From JAABTH01 sp964390725 (GTDB lineage Bacteria; Bacillota; Dethiobacteria; DTU022), in assembly GCA_964390725.1 (NCBI GenBank), contig CAYMIW010000019.1, positions 1 to 52,401 of the forward strand: 52,401 nucleotides of DNA, given 5' to 3'. Positions 8,176 through 16,442 of this stretch are shown here, piece by piece. Below the pieces are notes generated by a model, which was not told the DNA's origin, ran no database searches, and was given only the letters and a program-made list of their open reading frames with translations. Each line of letters opens with the position of its first letter. The stretch's first letter is position 1. A program made the translations under genes and the position numbers.

Positions 8176-8651
8176 AAAATGTAAACATTCAAGACGAAAG
8201 GATTGTATCTCAAAGGAGAAAAATACAAAGTGATGCATTTGGAATTCTGTTCTGGGGGCTACTTATCTCAATATTACTACAAAAATTTATGTTTAATGCA
8301 TCATTTTCTGAGTATGCAGCAGAGTTCATTCTTCTTATCGTATCAGCAATTTATGTCGAAAGCAGAAACATTATCGTGGGTAGTGGTAGTTATAGTATTG
8401 ATTTCAGCGGACAAACACTTGTCGTAATACATAGTGTTGTATCCGGTCTGGCCATTACTGCTATCGCAACTACGTTCAATGCTATAAATCTTGGAGCAGA
8501 ACAAATGGGAGGCGCTGGTGGCATTGCAATAACTGCGCTGATAACTTTTGCTTCCGGGGCACTGATATCATTTGTTGTTTTCCAATTCCTTTTTATGATA
8601 AATAAAAAAAAGCAAAAGCAAATAGATGAGAAGTACAATGATAACGAATAA
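8172..8651 (+). CDS. Integral membrane protein paired with the XRE regulator (DUF6773-like)
   Basis: A 159-aa membrane protein with a short charged N-terminus (IQDERIVSQRRKIQSDAFG), four hydrophobic segments (about residues 26-42, 50-65, 85-107 and 118-145) and a Lys-rich cytoplasmic tail. It resembles DUF6773-type proteins that accompany small XRE regulators in Bacillota; I recall the family rather than having checked it. Start fixed by the ATGA overlap and the GGGAGGAAAAAC site. Function unknown; a sensor or anti-regulator for the upstream HTH protein is one possibility. Confidence 0.65.
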   Translation: MKNVNIQDERIVSQRRKIQSDAFGILFWGLLISILLQKFMFNASFSEYAAEFILLIVSAIYVESRNIIVGSGSYSIDFSGQTLVVIHSVVSGLAITAIATTFNAINLGAEQMGGAGGIAITALITFASGALISFVVFQFLFMINKKKQKQIDEKYNDNE

Positions 8652-9024
8652 ACAGATTGAGAAATCAAGTCGTAGTAATGTAGCAAAAAGTGTAAATGGT
8701 AATCTGAGGAAGCTACAATATATTGTTAGAAAAGTAAAAACACAAAATAGCCTAATCAGTAACAATGGCTCGATAAGATAGCATTGATTGCAAACCTCTA
8801 TAAATAAGGGTAAAGATAGGTGTTTTGCAAATCTGTGAAATAGCCTAAGTATTTCAGGTGGAGTGTGTGGTATTGATATCAAGAGTAGATAAATAAGGGT
8901 TTTAAAAAATTAATAACACTTGCTTTTATAATAGAGTATGATAGTTGATGTTCGGAGATTACCTGGTTTATGTGAACGACTTTGCTTCAAGGATATCCTT
9001 TAACAATTTTACAGGAGTAAAAAA
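8652..9024 (+). other. AT-rich intergenic stretch with a possible promoter
   Basis: No open frame of note on either strand. A perfect TATAAT hexamer at 8927-8932 lies about 95 bp before the serine hydrolase start, but its -35 region is only an A-tract, so the promoter call is weak. An ACAGGAG ribosome site stands directly before the next gene. Confidence 0.35.
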
Positions 9025-10026
9025 ATGATTGCAAAGAAAACAGAATTCGAGCAGCTGCACAAGTATGTGGAAAAGAGTTTAGGCAACGAGAAGAACATTT
9101 GTGAGATAACTGCCATCAAAAACGGAAGCGTAGTTTATGAGGGCTACTGGCATGGATACCGGCGAGGGGATACACTCAATATCATGTCGGTCACCAAGAG
9201 TATCATGGCACTTTTGACCGGTATTGCTATCGACAAAGGATTAATAAAGAGTGTTGATCAGAAGGTTCTGGGGTTCTTCCCTGACTATCGAGTGAAGCGA
9301 GGAGAAAAAACAATCTATGATGTCACGCTCCGCCACCTTCTCACGATGACTGCCCCGTACAAGTACAAGTCTGAACCCTGGACAAAGGTCTGTACCAGCG
9401 ATGACTGGACAAAGGCGGCTCTTGACCTCCTTGGCGGAAGAAAAGGTATCACGGGTGAGTTCAAGTATTCAACGCTTGGAATTCAGATACTTTCCGGCAT
9501 AATAGCAAATGCCAGCGGTATGAAGGTGATTGATTTTGTCAATACCTTTCTCTTTGAACCGCTTGGTATTCTGCGTCATACGAATAAAGAAGATAGAACT
9601 AAAGAGGAACAGTTCAAGTTTTTAAGGTGTAAGGCACCGAAGGGCAATGTCTGGTATGCGGACCCGCAGAATGTGAACACAGCTGGTTGGGGACTTGCTC
9701 TGACAGCTAACGATCTTGCCGCAATAGGTCTTATCTGCCTTCAGAAGGGGATATATAATGGGAAAAAGATTGTAAGTGAAGAATGGATTAATGCGCTTTC
9801 AACTCCATATATTGATTTAGATGAGCGGTTTGGAAATATGTCATATGGCTTCCTATGGTGGATCATAGACGCTAACAAGCAAATCTATGCAGCTATAGGC
9901 GATGGAGGAAATATCATCTATGTCAACGAGGCAAAAGGCGTATGCGTCGGAATCGCAGGCACCTTTAAGCCCCGGATCTTTGACCGCGTCCAGTTCATTC
10001 AGAAGAAAATCGAACCACTGCTTTGA
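9025..10026 (+). CDS. Serine hydrolase, class C beta-lactamase/penicillin-binding fold
   Basis: A 333-aa enzyme of the beta-lactamase/esterase-EstB/D-alanyl peptidase superfamily. The nucleophile motif SxxK is present as SVTK (near residue 57, in MSVTKSIMALLTG), followed by the family's GLIKSVDQKVLGFFPDY and LRHLLTMT. The second motif, usually YxN, reads YST; the third is represented by GDGGN. No signal peptide, so the protein should be cytoplasmic, which favours an esterase or amidase over a resistance enzyme. The altered YST may affect activity. It sits in the accessory patch upstream of a C45 N-acyl hydrolase; no clear operon, because about 400 bp separate them. Confidence 0.85.
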   Translation: MIAKKTEFEQLHKYVEKSLGNEKNICEITAIKNGSVVYEGYWHGYRRGDTLNIMSVTKSIMALLTGIAIDKGLIKSVDQKVLGFFPDYRVKRGEKTIYDVTLRHLLTMTAPYKYKSEPWTKVCTSDDWTKAALDLLGGRKGITGEFKYSTLGIQILSGIIANASGMKVIDFVNTFLFEPLGILRHTNKEDRTKEEQFKFLRCKAPKGNVWYADPQNVNTAGWGLALTANDLAAIGLICLQKGIYNGKKIVSEEWINALSTPYIDLDERFGNMSYGFLWWIIDANKQIYAAIGDGGNIIYVNEAKGVCVGIAGTFKPRIFDRVQFIQKKIEPLL

Positions 10027-10031
10027 TATAT

Positions 10032-10196
10032 GATCAGAGAGTATTCCTTCCCGAGCATGAACGGACAAGCGGCGGGATGATGCTGCTTCCGGACGGAGCT
10101 CCCAATCTCAAGGTGTTCCAGAGGCGGCATTACCTAAACTTTGATTACACGTCGTCAGTTGATGACTTCTACGTAAATCCTGAGACCGCACCGTGA
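10032..10196 (+). pseudogene. Possible C-terminal remnant of an unidentified gene
   Basis: An open frame runs from inside the end of the serine hydrolase gene, shifted by one frame, to a TGA. It reads like coding sequence: DQRVFLPEHERTSGGMM, LLPDGAPNLKVFQRRHY, LNFDYTSSVDDFYV, NPETAP. No start with a ribosome site is present. I do not recognise the family. The following 10197-10423 holds no frame I can support; a TTGACA at 10344 is followed by TATAAA at 10371, but the 21-nt spacer is too long for an ordinary promoter. Confidence 0.3.
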
Positions 10197-10423
10197 CCAA
10201 TTAGAAGAGAAGTCATTGCTTGGCTTGTACGGTAATACTACGCCATGTGGCAAAACGATCATCTACCTGCCCGACATTATCTGCCAGCATTTCTTACTCC
10301 TCAAAATGTGGGATCATCCTAATTGATAATAAGCAGGATACCCTTGACATTAATTTTTTATTCCATTAAGTATAAAGTATGAGATGGCGCCACCTCTCAA
10401 AATAGATATAGGAGAGTGGAAAC

Positions 10424-11428
10424 ATGTATCATGGAAGGTTTAAAGGAACACATCATGAAGCCGGTTTCAAATGGGGGGAAAAGCTATTAAAACATGGGAT
10501 TAAACTTGATTTTTGCCCCACCTTTGAATTGTCTGAAGAAAAATATGCATTTGCAGGTAAATGTCTAGCGGAGTATAAAAAATATTTTCCTGAAATACTT
10601 GAAGAAATCAGAGGCATTGCCGAAGGCAATAAAGTACCTGTTGAAACACTGCAGGCTATTTTATTCTGTATGTACTGCTTTGAGTTTGATAACAGGTGCA
10701 CATGCTTTGCTCTTAGCACTGATGAAGAAATAATCTTTGCCAGGAACAGTGACTTTTTAGTAAGTCTAGAAAAACTATATATGAACTGTATTTATAATCT
10801 TACGGAAAGCAGTTCATTTAACGCTAACACCACAGCCTACGTGGAAATGGAGGATGGGATAAACGAACATGGCTTAGCAGTCGGGCTTACTTTTGTATAT
10901 CCAAAACTGAGAAACCCGGGATTAAACGCCGGCATGTTGGTTAGGTACATCCTGGAAAAATGCAAGACAACTAAAGACGCTATCAATAAACTGCATCTCT
11001 TGCCTATAGCATCTGCCCAAACTATTACCTTGGCAGATAAAAATGGAGAAATTGCCGTTGTTGAATGTAACCCTGAAAACGTTGTAGTTGTCAGGCCTGA
11101 ACAGGGGCAACAGTTTGTTGCAACAGCTAATAATTTTAACTCTGACAAGATGCAGAAATATCGAAACCCGAAGATTGATGATTGGCGCTCTGATGAACGT
11201 TATCAGAATGCATACAGGGCATTGGAAACTAGCAATGAACTTTATTCAGTTAGTTTTGCCCAATCAATTTTGGCCGGAAAGTACGGATTCATGTGTCAGT
11301 ATGATCGAAAGAAAAACGCGGATACTGTTTGGTCGGTAGTTTATGATTTAAAGCGAAAGCAAATATGGCGGGTTGAGGGAAATCCTTCGAGGAAAAAGTA
11401 TAAGGAAGATAAACGAATGAGCTTATAA
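10424..11428 (+). CDS. C45 family autoproteolytic N-acyl hydrolase/acyltransferase
   Basis: A 334-aa Ntn-hydrolase of peptidase family C45, the group of acyl-CoA:6-aminopenicillanate acyltransferase. Such proteins cleave themselves before a Cys that becomes the N-terminal nucleophile. Features: N-terminal FKGTHHEAGFKWGE, a helical segment ending EIRGIAEGNKVP, the probable cleavage site at the Cys of NRCTCFAL (family GCTSFA), FARNSDF just after, the GINEHGLAVGL strand and the VVECNPE motif. No signal peptide, so cytoplasmic. GGAGAG ribosome site 9 nt before the ATG. Natural substrates of bacterial C45 proteins are mostly unknown; amide or N-acyl hydrolysis is likely. Confidence 0.87.
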   Translation: MYHGRFKGTHHEAGFKWGEKLLKHGIKLDFCPTFELSEEKYAFAGKCLAEYKKYFPEILEEIRGIAEGNKVPVETLQAILFCMYCFEFDNRCTCFALSTDEEIIFARNSDFLVSLEKLYMNCIYNLTESSSFNANTTAYVEMEDGINEHGLAVGLTFVYPKLRNPGLNAGMLVRYILEKCKTTKDAINKLHLLPIASAQTITLADKNGEIAVVECNPENVVVVRPEQGQQFVATANNFNSDKMQKYRNPKIDDWRSDERYQNAYRALETSNELYSVSFAQSILAGKYGFMCQYDRKKNADTVWSVVYDLKRKQIWRVEGNPSRKKYKEDKRMSL

Positions 11429-11820
11429 TAATAGGTCATTCAAACAAATTATTTTACTTCCTTTACTTTCATAATAACGTAGCATTTCGTCAATTTTCCT
11501 TTTATCATAACTGGTAACGCAATCTGATAGGACATTAACGCCATAATTTGTTTTACGTAAGTTGTAACAGGTTGATTTAACACAAGCCACAGCATCTGCT
11601 CCTGTTATATAGAAATCACAGATTTCATTTTTATTAATAAAATCTGCAAATTCTTCACAGCTTAATGCATTTCCCTTGTACTTTGTAAAAACATTTTTTG
11701 ATACCATTTTCAAGTCTGAAGCTAATTCAGACCCATATGTATTGGGTTTAAAAGTTCTCGTGCCGGCTGATAAATTTTCATGTCTCATATAAACAACATG
11801 AATATTATTAAGAGGAATTT
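11423..11820 (-). pseudogene. Isochorismatase-family hydrolase, N-terminus lost
   Basis: The readable part has the C-terminal two thirds of a cysteine hydrolase of the isochorismatase/nicotinamidase fold: IHVVYMRHE, VFTKYKGNALSCEEFADFI, and FYITGADAVACVKSTCYN carrying the nucleophile Cys (family TGxxTxxCVxST), then VLSDCVTSY. The first 30 or so residues with the catalytic Asp (family LLVIDMQ) are missing. Upstream of KIPLNNIHVVY the frame meets stops, and an ATG at 11788 would give only 121 aa against about 180 for the family. It probably makes no active enzyme. The break abuts the truncated WYL gene on the other strand. Its 3' end overlaps the C45 gene's 3' end by 6 bp. Confidence 0.75.
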
Positions 11821-12126
11821 TTTACACCACGAGACTATCAAAAACCGCAGCTAAATTTTAATGATATTCTGGCAACTATGCAAACAAAAATCAAGATTCT
11901 TATTCATAAATCTATTATGGACAGGGTACTTGATTATTGCACTTATGAACACTTTTCGCCTGACGGCGATGAGCATTGCATTGTTAGTTTTCCTTTCATA
12001 GAGAACGAATACTACTACAATATTCTTTTCAGTTTTGGGGATAAATGCGAGTGTTTAGAGCCGTTACATATCCGCACAGAAATGAAGCGCAGAATAGATG
12101 ATATAGCTGCCATATACGAAAGTTAA
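11812..12126 (+). pseudogene. 3' fragment of a WYL-domain transcriptional regulator
   Basis: The open frame reads FFTPRDYQKPQLNFNDI, then KIKILIHKSIMDRVLDYC, and ends CECLEPLHIRTEMKRRIDD plus IAAIYES. This is the C-terminal half of WYL regulators (YobV/YafY type), including the effector-binding extension. The N-terminal HTH and the WYL motif itself are absent, and no start with a ribosome site is seen; an ATG at 11878 would give 82 aa. It begins exactly where the isochorismatase fragment on the opposite strand breaks off, so one deletion or rearrangement near 11800-11820 probably truncated both. The following 12127-12256 shows nothing. Confidence 0.72.
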
Positions 12127-12295
12127 TGAATGCAGTAAGACGAAAAAGACAAACGAAGCAATACTGAGTGAAGCAGTCTAACGAATACATTTCTCCGGTC
12201 TCAACCCTGACTTACATTATAGCTTTTAAATGTGGACGTAAATCAATTGATGAATTATGATTAATAAAGTTTGTTCTAGGAGAATGCAGCAATAT

Positions 12296-13180
12296 ATGAG
12301 TCGGGAAAGAAGTAATCGGGAATCTATAGCCAGGTTACAGATTATTACAGCGATGATTTTTTTTGGTACGCTGGGTCTTTTTGTGAAAAATATTGCCCTG
12401 CCGTCCGCCGAAATTGCTCTCTGGCGGGGAGCTATTGCCTTTATTGTTCTTTTGTTGTTTATGCTTTTCAGCGGTAGATTAAAAAAACTGTATGCTGTGC
12501 GCACCAAAATAGCCCTTCTGTTTATTTCAGGTGCAGTTATGGGTTTTAACTGGATTCTCTTTTTCGAAGCTTATAATTATACGAGTGTAGCTTTAACTAC
12601 ACTTAGCTATTATTTTGCTCCAACGGTTGTAATTATTTTCAGCACTATTATTTTTAAAGAAAGAATAAACTTTAAACAGGTGCTTTGTTTTCTCGGCTCT
12701 ACGGGAGGGTTATTCTTAATCATCGGTGTGAGCGGGGGTGGGAGCAATGATCTGATTGGCATACTGTTTGGGCTTGGTGCTGCTGTGCTTTATGCCACTG
12801 TAGTATTAATAAACAAAGCTACCGGGATGATCGATGGAGTTACAAGAACCTGGCTTCAATTTGGTTCAGCCGTTATTGTTCTGCTGCCTTACGTTTATCT
12901 GACAGGCGGTTTTAACCTCACAGAGCTTGATTACATCAGCCTTGCAAACCTGCTTATCCTGGCGGTAGTGCACACTGGTTTTATCTATTATTTATACTTT
13001 ACTTCTCTCGCATATCTTCGGGGACAGCAGGCAGCTATCCTGAGTTATATTGATCCGCTGATTGCAGTGCTCGTTTCACTGTTAATATTGAGAGAATCAA
13101 TTACAGCCTGGCAGCTGATCGGTGGATTCTTTATTTTATTTTTCACTCTTTTAAACGAGATAAAAGTTAAACTTAAATAG
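12296..13180 (+). CDS. EamA/DMT family transporter
   Basis: Ten-helix drug/metabolite transporter with two EamA domains, normal length of about 295 aa. It opens with ARLQIITAMIFFGTLGLFVK, and each half shows the family pattern (SYYFAPTVVIIFSTIIFKER in the first, SYIDPLIAVLVSLLILRE in the second). The substrate is unpredictable; relatives export amino acids or metabolites. The start is uncertain: I prefer the ATG 13 nt after AGGAG; an in-frame ATG at 12257 has no ribosome site and another at 12284 is too close to the AGGAG. Composition returns toward that of the host here. Confidence 0.88.
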   Translation: MSRERSNRESIARLQIITAMIFFGTLGLFVKNIALPSAEIALWRGAIAFIVLLLFMLFSGRLKKLYAVRTKIALLFISGAVMGFNWILFFEAYNYTSVALTTLSYYFAPTVVIIFSTIIFKERINFKQVLCFLGSTGGLFLIIGVSGGGSNDLIGILFGLGAAVLYATVVLINKATGMIDGVTRTWLQFGSAVIVLLPYVYLTGGFNLTELDYISLANLLILAVVHTGFIYYLYFTSLAYLRGQQAAILSYIDPLIAVLVSLLILRESITAWQLIGGFFILFFTLLNEIKVKLK

Positions 13181-13208
13181 TTGACAACAACCCCGTCCCC
13201 CTGTCAAC
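13180..13208. repeat. REP-like palindrome with GGGGACGG core, just after the EamA gene
   Basis: Perfect 7-bp arms GTTGACA / TGTCAAC around a C-rich centre. Read on the minus strand the centre is GGGGGACGGGGTTGT. This matches the layout of the larger palindrome at 50464-50563 (GACAGGGGACGG ... TGTC). It starts on the last base of the EamA stop codon and may also act as a transcript-end hairpin, although no T-tract follows. Confidence 0.5.
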
Positions 13209-13261
13209 TTCCTGTGGCTTTACTTTTTCGGTGATTTACATTAGAATTTAGCTTAATTGAA

Positions 13262-13520
13262 TTACTCCAAGGCTGTGAACGGAACAAGTAGGTCAGTCAG
13301 ATGTCATTCAGAGAGCAACCGGTTGGTGAAAGGTTGCTGGCAGGCTGATGCGAATACATCCCGGAGCTGCTGCCTGAATAATCAGTAGGGTATGATGGAT
13401 GCACCCATTACAGTGCCTGAGTGCTTTACACTCAACGAGGGAAATTCTGTGAAGAATTTCTGAACCAGAGGTGGTACCGCAATTTCTGCCCTCTGCTCCG
13501 CCTGGAGTTGAGGGTTTTCT
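13262..13520 (+). promoter_or_regulatory. T-box leader (tyrosine) controlling tyrS
   Basis: Classical T-box riboswitch that senses uncharged tRNA. Visible parts in order: a Stem I region including the AGAGAG bulge sequence near 13311, a specifier loop reading GCGAATACATC with a TAC tyrosine codon at 13355-13357, the conserved T-box GAGGTGGTACCGC at 13469-13480, and a terminator that competes with the antiterminator. The specifier agrees with the downstream tyrosyl-tRNA synthetase. An upstream TTTACA box may be the -35, but the -10 is not clear. Confidence 0.93.
13489..13520 (+). terminator. T-box conditional terminator of tyrS
   Basis: Stem CCCTC-CTCC / GGAG-GAGGG followed by TTTTCT, directly after the T-box core. 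It is expected to form when tRNA-Tyr is charged. Confidence 0.85.
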
Positions 13521-13552
13521 ATTTACAAATAACAAATAAAGGATTGGTTGCA

Positions 13553-14776
13553 ATGAAAATCTATGACGAACTGGTAGCCCGCGGTCTTATTGCCCAGGTT
13601 ACTGATGAAGAAGCAATTAGGAAAATGGTTGATAACGGCAAAGCCACATTTTATATCGGTTTTGATCCAACTGCAGATTCTTTGCACGTAGGGCATTTTA
13701 TGGCTTTAAGCCTGATGAAGCGCCTGCAGATGGCAGGTAATAAACCTGTAGTTCTTATTGGCGGTGGAACGGGTTATATTGGGGATCCATCAGGCCGCAC
13801 AGATTTACGCTCGATGATGACCCCGGAGATCATCCAGCACAACAGTGATTGCTTTAAAAAACAGATGGAGAAATTCATCGAATTTGATAATGATAAGGCA
13901 ATTATGGTTAATAATGCAGACTGGCTCTTAAAGCTTAACTACATAGAAATGCTTCGTGAGGTTGGCCCTCATTTTTCCGTCAATAATATGCTGAGGGCAG
14001 AATGTTATAAACAGAGAATGGAAAAGGGACTTTCCTTCCTGGAACTAAATTACATGATCATGCAGGCCTACGACTTTTATCATCTCTTCCAGCATTATGG
14101 CTGTTCGATGCAGTTTGGCGGTGATGACCAGTGGTCTAATATTTTAGCCGGTAAGGAACTGATCCGCCGTAAGCTGGGCCGGGATGCATACGGCATGACC
14201 ATAACCCTCCTGATGACATCTGAAGGAAACAAGATGGGCAAAACTGCAAAAGGAGCTGTTTGGCTTGACCCCGAAAAAACCCCTCCTTTTGATTTCTATC
14301 AATACTGGAGAAATGTTAATGATGCTGATGTTCTTAAGTGCATACGCATGTTAACTTTCCTGCCCCTTGAGCAGGTAAATGAAATGGATCAATGGGAAGG
14401 CAGTCATCTAAACAAGGCCAAGGAAATGCTGGCCTTTGAACTGACAAAATTGATTCATGGCGAAGAAGAAGCAAACAAAGCCTTACGTGCTTCTCACGCC
14501 CTTTTTGAAGAAGGAACAGACGATTCAAATATGCCCACTACTGAAATCAACCCCGGCCACCTGGTTGACGGAACCATAAATATCATTGATTTGATTGTTG
14601 AATGCGGGATAGCAGCTTCCAAAAGCGAAGCCAGACGCCTGATTCAGCAGGGTGGCATCTCAATTGATGAAACCAGGATTGAGTCGATTGACCACACTGT
14701 TTCCGGAGAACAGTTAAAAAGCGGGGTTAAAATCCGTAAGGGAAAGAAAACTTACCATAAAGCTTTTCTAAGTTAA
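13553..14776 (+). CDS. tyrS: Tyrosyl-tRNA synthetase
   Basis: Class I aminoacyl-tRNA synthetase charging tRNA-Tyr (407 aa, normal). The HIGH motif appears as HVGH (residues 45-48), the tyrosine/ATP pocket as YIGFDPTADS and GGDDQWSNI, the KMSKS loop as KMGKT, and the C-terminal S4 RNA-binding domain covers about residues 340-407 (ASKSEARRLIQQGGI). Start chosen at MKIYDELVARG behind an AAAGG site; in-frame codons extending upstream lie inside the T-box leader and are not translated. The KMGKT loop and the indel pattern suggest the TyrZ-like branch rather than B. subtilis TyrS, but I am not certain. Confidence 0.96.
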   Translation: MKIYDELVARGLIAQVTDEEAIRKMVDNGKATFYIGFDPTADSLHVGHFMALSLMKRLQMAGNKPVVLIGGGTGYIGDPSGRTDLRSMMTPEIIQHNSDCFKKQMEKFIEFDNDKAIMVNNADWLLKLNYIEMLREVGPHFSVNNMLRAECYKQRMEKGLSFLELNYMIMQAYDFYHLFQHYGCSMQFGGDDQWSNILAGKELIRRKLGRDAYGMTITLLMTSEGNKMGKTAKGAVWLDPEKTPPFDFYQYWRNVNDADVLKCIRMLTFLPLEQVNEMDQWEGSHLNKAKEMLAFELTKLIHGEEEANKALRASHALFEEGTDDSNMPTTEINPGHLVDGTINIIDLIVECGIAASKSEARRLIQQGGISIDETRIESIDHTVSGEQLKSGVKIRKGKKTYHKAFLS

Positions 14777-14880
14777 AAAGTGTTAGTTACCATTGGATAC
14801 CCCCGTTACATTTAACCTGAAAGACAAAACTGCCTGGTCATTTGACCGAGGATAGACAAATAGGAGAAATAAAAATAATA

Positions 14881-15880
14881 ATGAATAGCAGAAAAACAAA
14901 TGTAAAACCCTTATTACACTACTCAGTATTGCTTTTTCTATCTTTATTAATAGCTTTATGGCCGGCAGATAACCCATGCGGAGCAACAACAGCGAACTCA
15001 CATACCGACATTAATACCCTTATTACGGGGACCATGGAAAAATCAAATATTCCAGTTGTCTCCGCCTCGGTAGTGAAACAGGATAAGGTTGATTTCTTTA
15101 TAAAATCAAACTGGGAAGAAGAGGACAGCTTCGAAAGGTAATATTCCGGGAGGTTATATAATTTCCAGCCTGGCCGATATGAGCCGCTGGATGCAGATTA
15201 ATATGGGAGAAATAGAGCTTACCGAACAGTATGTAAGAATTATTGACAGATCGCACCAGCCTGATTATGAAAATATGGTTGACACAAACACTTATTATGC
15301 AGCCGGCTGGTTTGTAAATACTGATAACGGAGAAATATATCATTCCGGCGGAACACCAAATTATTCATCAAAAATTATCATCCGGCCTGTTGAAAATTCC
15401 GGTTTATGCGTTTTAACTAATATGAACGCTTCTTCCAATACTATCAACATAGCCAGGAACATCCTGAATATTCTCGATGGAAAACCTCAGGCAGCTTACC
15501 AACCCGATATCTGGAGAATTTTTGATACAATTTTTTCTACAATCACGCTGGTCAGCATAACCGCCCTTATATTGATCATTATCTCCATCTTACGAACTAT
15601 CAGGCGGACAGGAAAAATAAAGCTGCCTGAAAAAATGCTTACCCGGAACAGAATACCTGCTTTTATAATCCCAGGGGTTCTTATGCTGCTAACTATTATA
15701 ACCATAATTATTATGCCAATCACCTTTAATTCATCATGGTTGGGGTTGCTGCCCTGGGCACCAACAAGCCTCGTCATGGGCATTGTCTTTTTTGCTTGCT
15801 TATCACTCAGTTCTTTTTTTCTTGCCGTAGCCAGAATAAACCATAAGATTACGGTTGAGGAAAAGAGATCTGAAAAATGA
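14881..15880 (+). pseudogene. Membrane-anchored serine hydrolase gene with an internal deletion
   Basis: The 5' part (AGGAGA site, ATG, signal/TM segment SVLLFLSLLIALWPAD, then IPVVSASVVKQDKVDFF) is the start of an exported beta-lactamase-fold hydrolase. After about 80 residues it breaks (frame stop near 15141). From about 15125, in another frame, the same family resumes at its C-terminal part: GNIPGGYIISSLADMSRWM, YHSGGTPNYSS (third catalytic motif) and three TM helices at the end. The middle with SxxK and YxN, expected to be roughly 200 residues, is missing. The 3' part overlaps the GNAT start by ATGA, so the old operon structure remains. No active enzyme expected. Confidence 0.8.
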
Positions 15881-16296
15881 AAACACCTGTGTTGGAATCA
15901 GAAAGGTTGATCTTGAGACCGTTGAAAACTGATGATGCCGAAACAGTTTTTAACAACTGGAGCAGTAATCCTGTAACTACCAGGTACATGCAGTGGAATA
16001 CCCACTCAACAATCAGTGAAACCGAGGAGTGGTTGAAAACAGAAGAAATAGCTGCCTGCGGTGATGATAATTATACCTGGGGCCGCGGTATTACATCGGA
16101 GGCCGTGCAAAAAATCATCGCTTTCGCCGGTTCAGAATTGGAGCTTCAAAAAATGTTCGGAAAACATGCAAAAGATAACCCGGCTTCCGGACGGATAATG
16201 GAAAAACACGGTTTCAGCTATCAGAAAGCCGGTAAATATACCAGGTTTAACGGAAATGAAGAGTTTGAAAGCAGGGAATACATTCTTTACCTTTAA
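15877..16296 (+). CDS. GNAT acetyltransferase of RimJ/RimL type, apparently internally deleted
   Basis: A 139-aa GNAT protein. It starts with the RimJ/RimL signature ESERLILRPLKTDDAE and has NWSSNPVTTRYMQW and, after a gap, GRGITSEAVQKIIAFA, NPASGRIMEKHGF. In full-length relatives (about 175-185 aa) some 40 residues lie between YTWG and the WGRGI helix: the central strands with most of the acetyl-CoA motif. Here YTWGRGIT joins them directly in frame, perhaps by deletion between two WG codon pairs. The acetyl-CoA site is probably damaged. Translationally coupled to the broken hydrolase upstream, so I regard it as decaying although still open. Confidence 0.7.
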   Translation: MKTPVLESERLILRPLKTDDAETVFNNWSSNPVTTRYMQWNTHSTISETEEWLKTEEIAACGDDNYTWGRGITSEAVQKIIAFAGSELELQKMFGKHAKDNPASGRIMEKHGFSYQKAGKYTRFNGNEEFESREYILYL

Positions 16297-16332
16297 CCGC
16301 CCTTACAATAGTTAAAATAACTTCCCCCCTCG

Positions 16333-16361
16333 TTGATCTAATTTAAAATAGGTTGTATACT
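16333..16361 (+). promoter_or_regulatory. Promoter of the ABC exporter operon
   Basis: TTGATC, 17-nt spacer and TATACT about 80 bp before the first ABC gene. No repressor gene adjoins the operon. Confidence 0.6.
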
Positions 16362-16442
16362 TATTAGATTGCGATCACCATCATTAAAGCTTGGATCAAG
16401 AATTTTTAAAATTTAATTATAGCAAACCGGAGGCAGCAATAG

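Noticed and set aside
10344..10376. TTGACA ... TATAAA promoter before the C45 gene
   Set aside because: Spacer of 21 nt is outside the sigma-A range, and no MerR-type regulator is near.
11821..11850. TTTACACCACGAGACTATC looked like an IS256-type terminal repeat
   Set aside because: The same bases read in frame as FTPRDYQKPQ, the continuation of the WYL-domain fragment, and no second end or transposase exists.
13421..13552. In-frame N-terminal extension of tyrS by 44 codons
   Set aside because: It lies inside the T-box leader, and the family starts at MKIYDELVARG behind a ribosome site.
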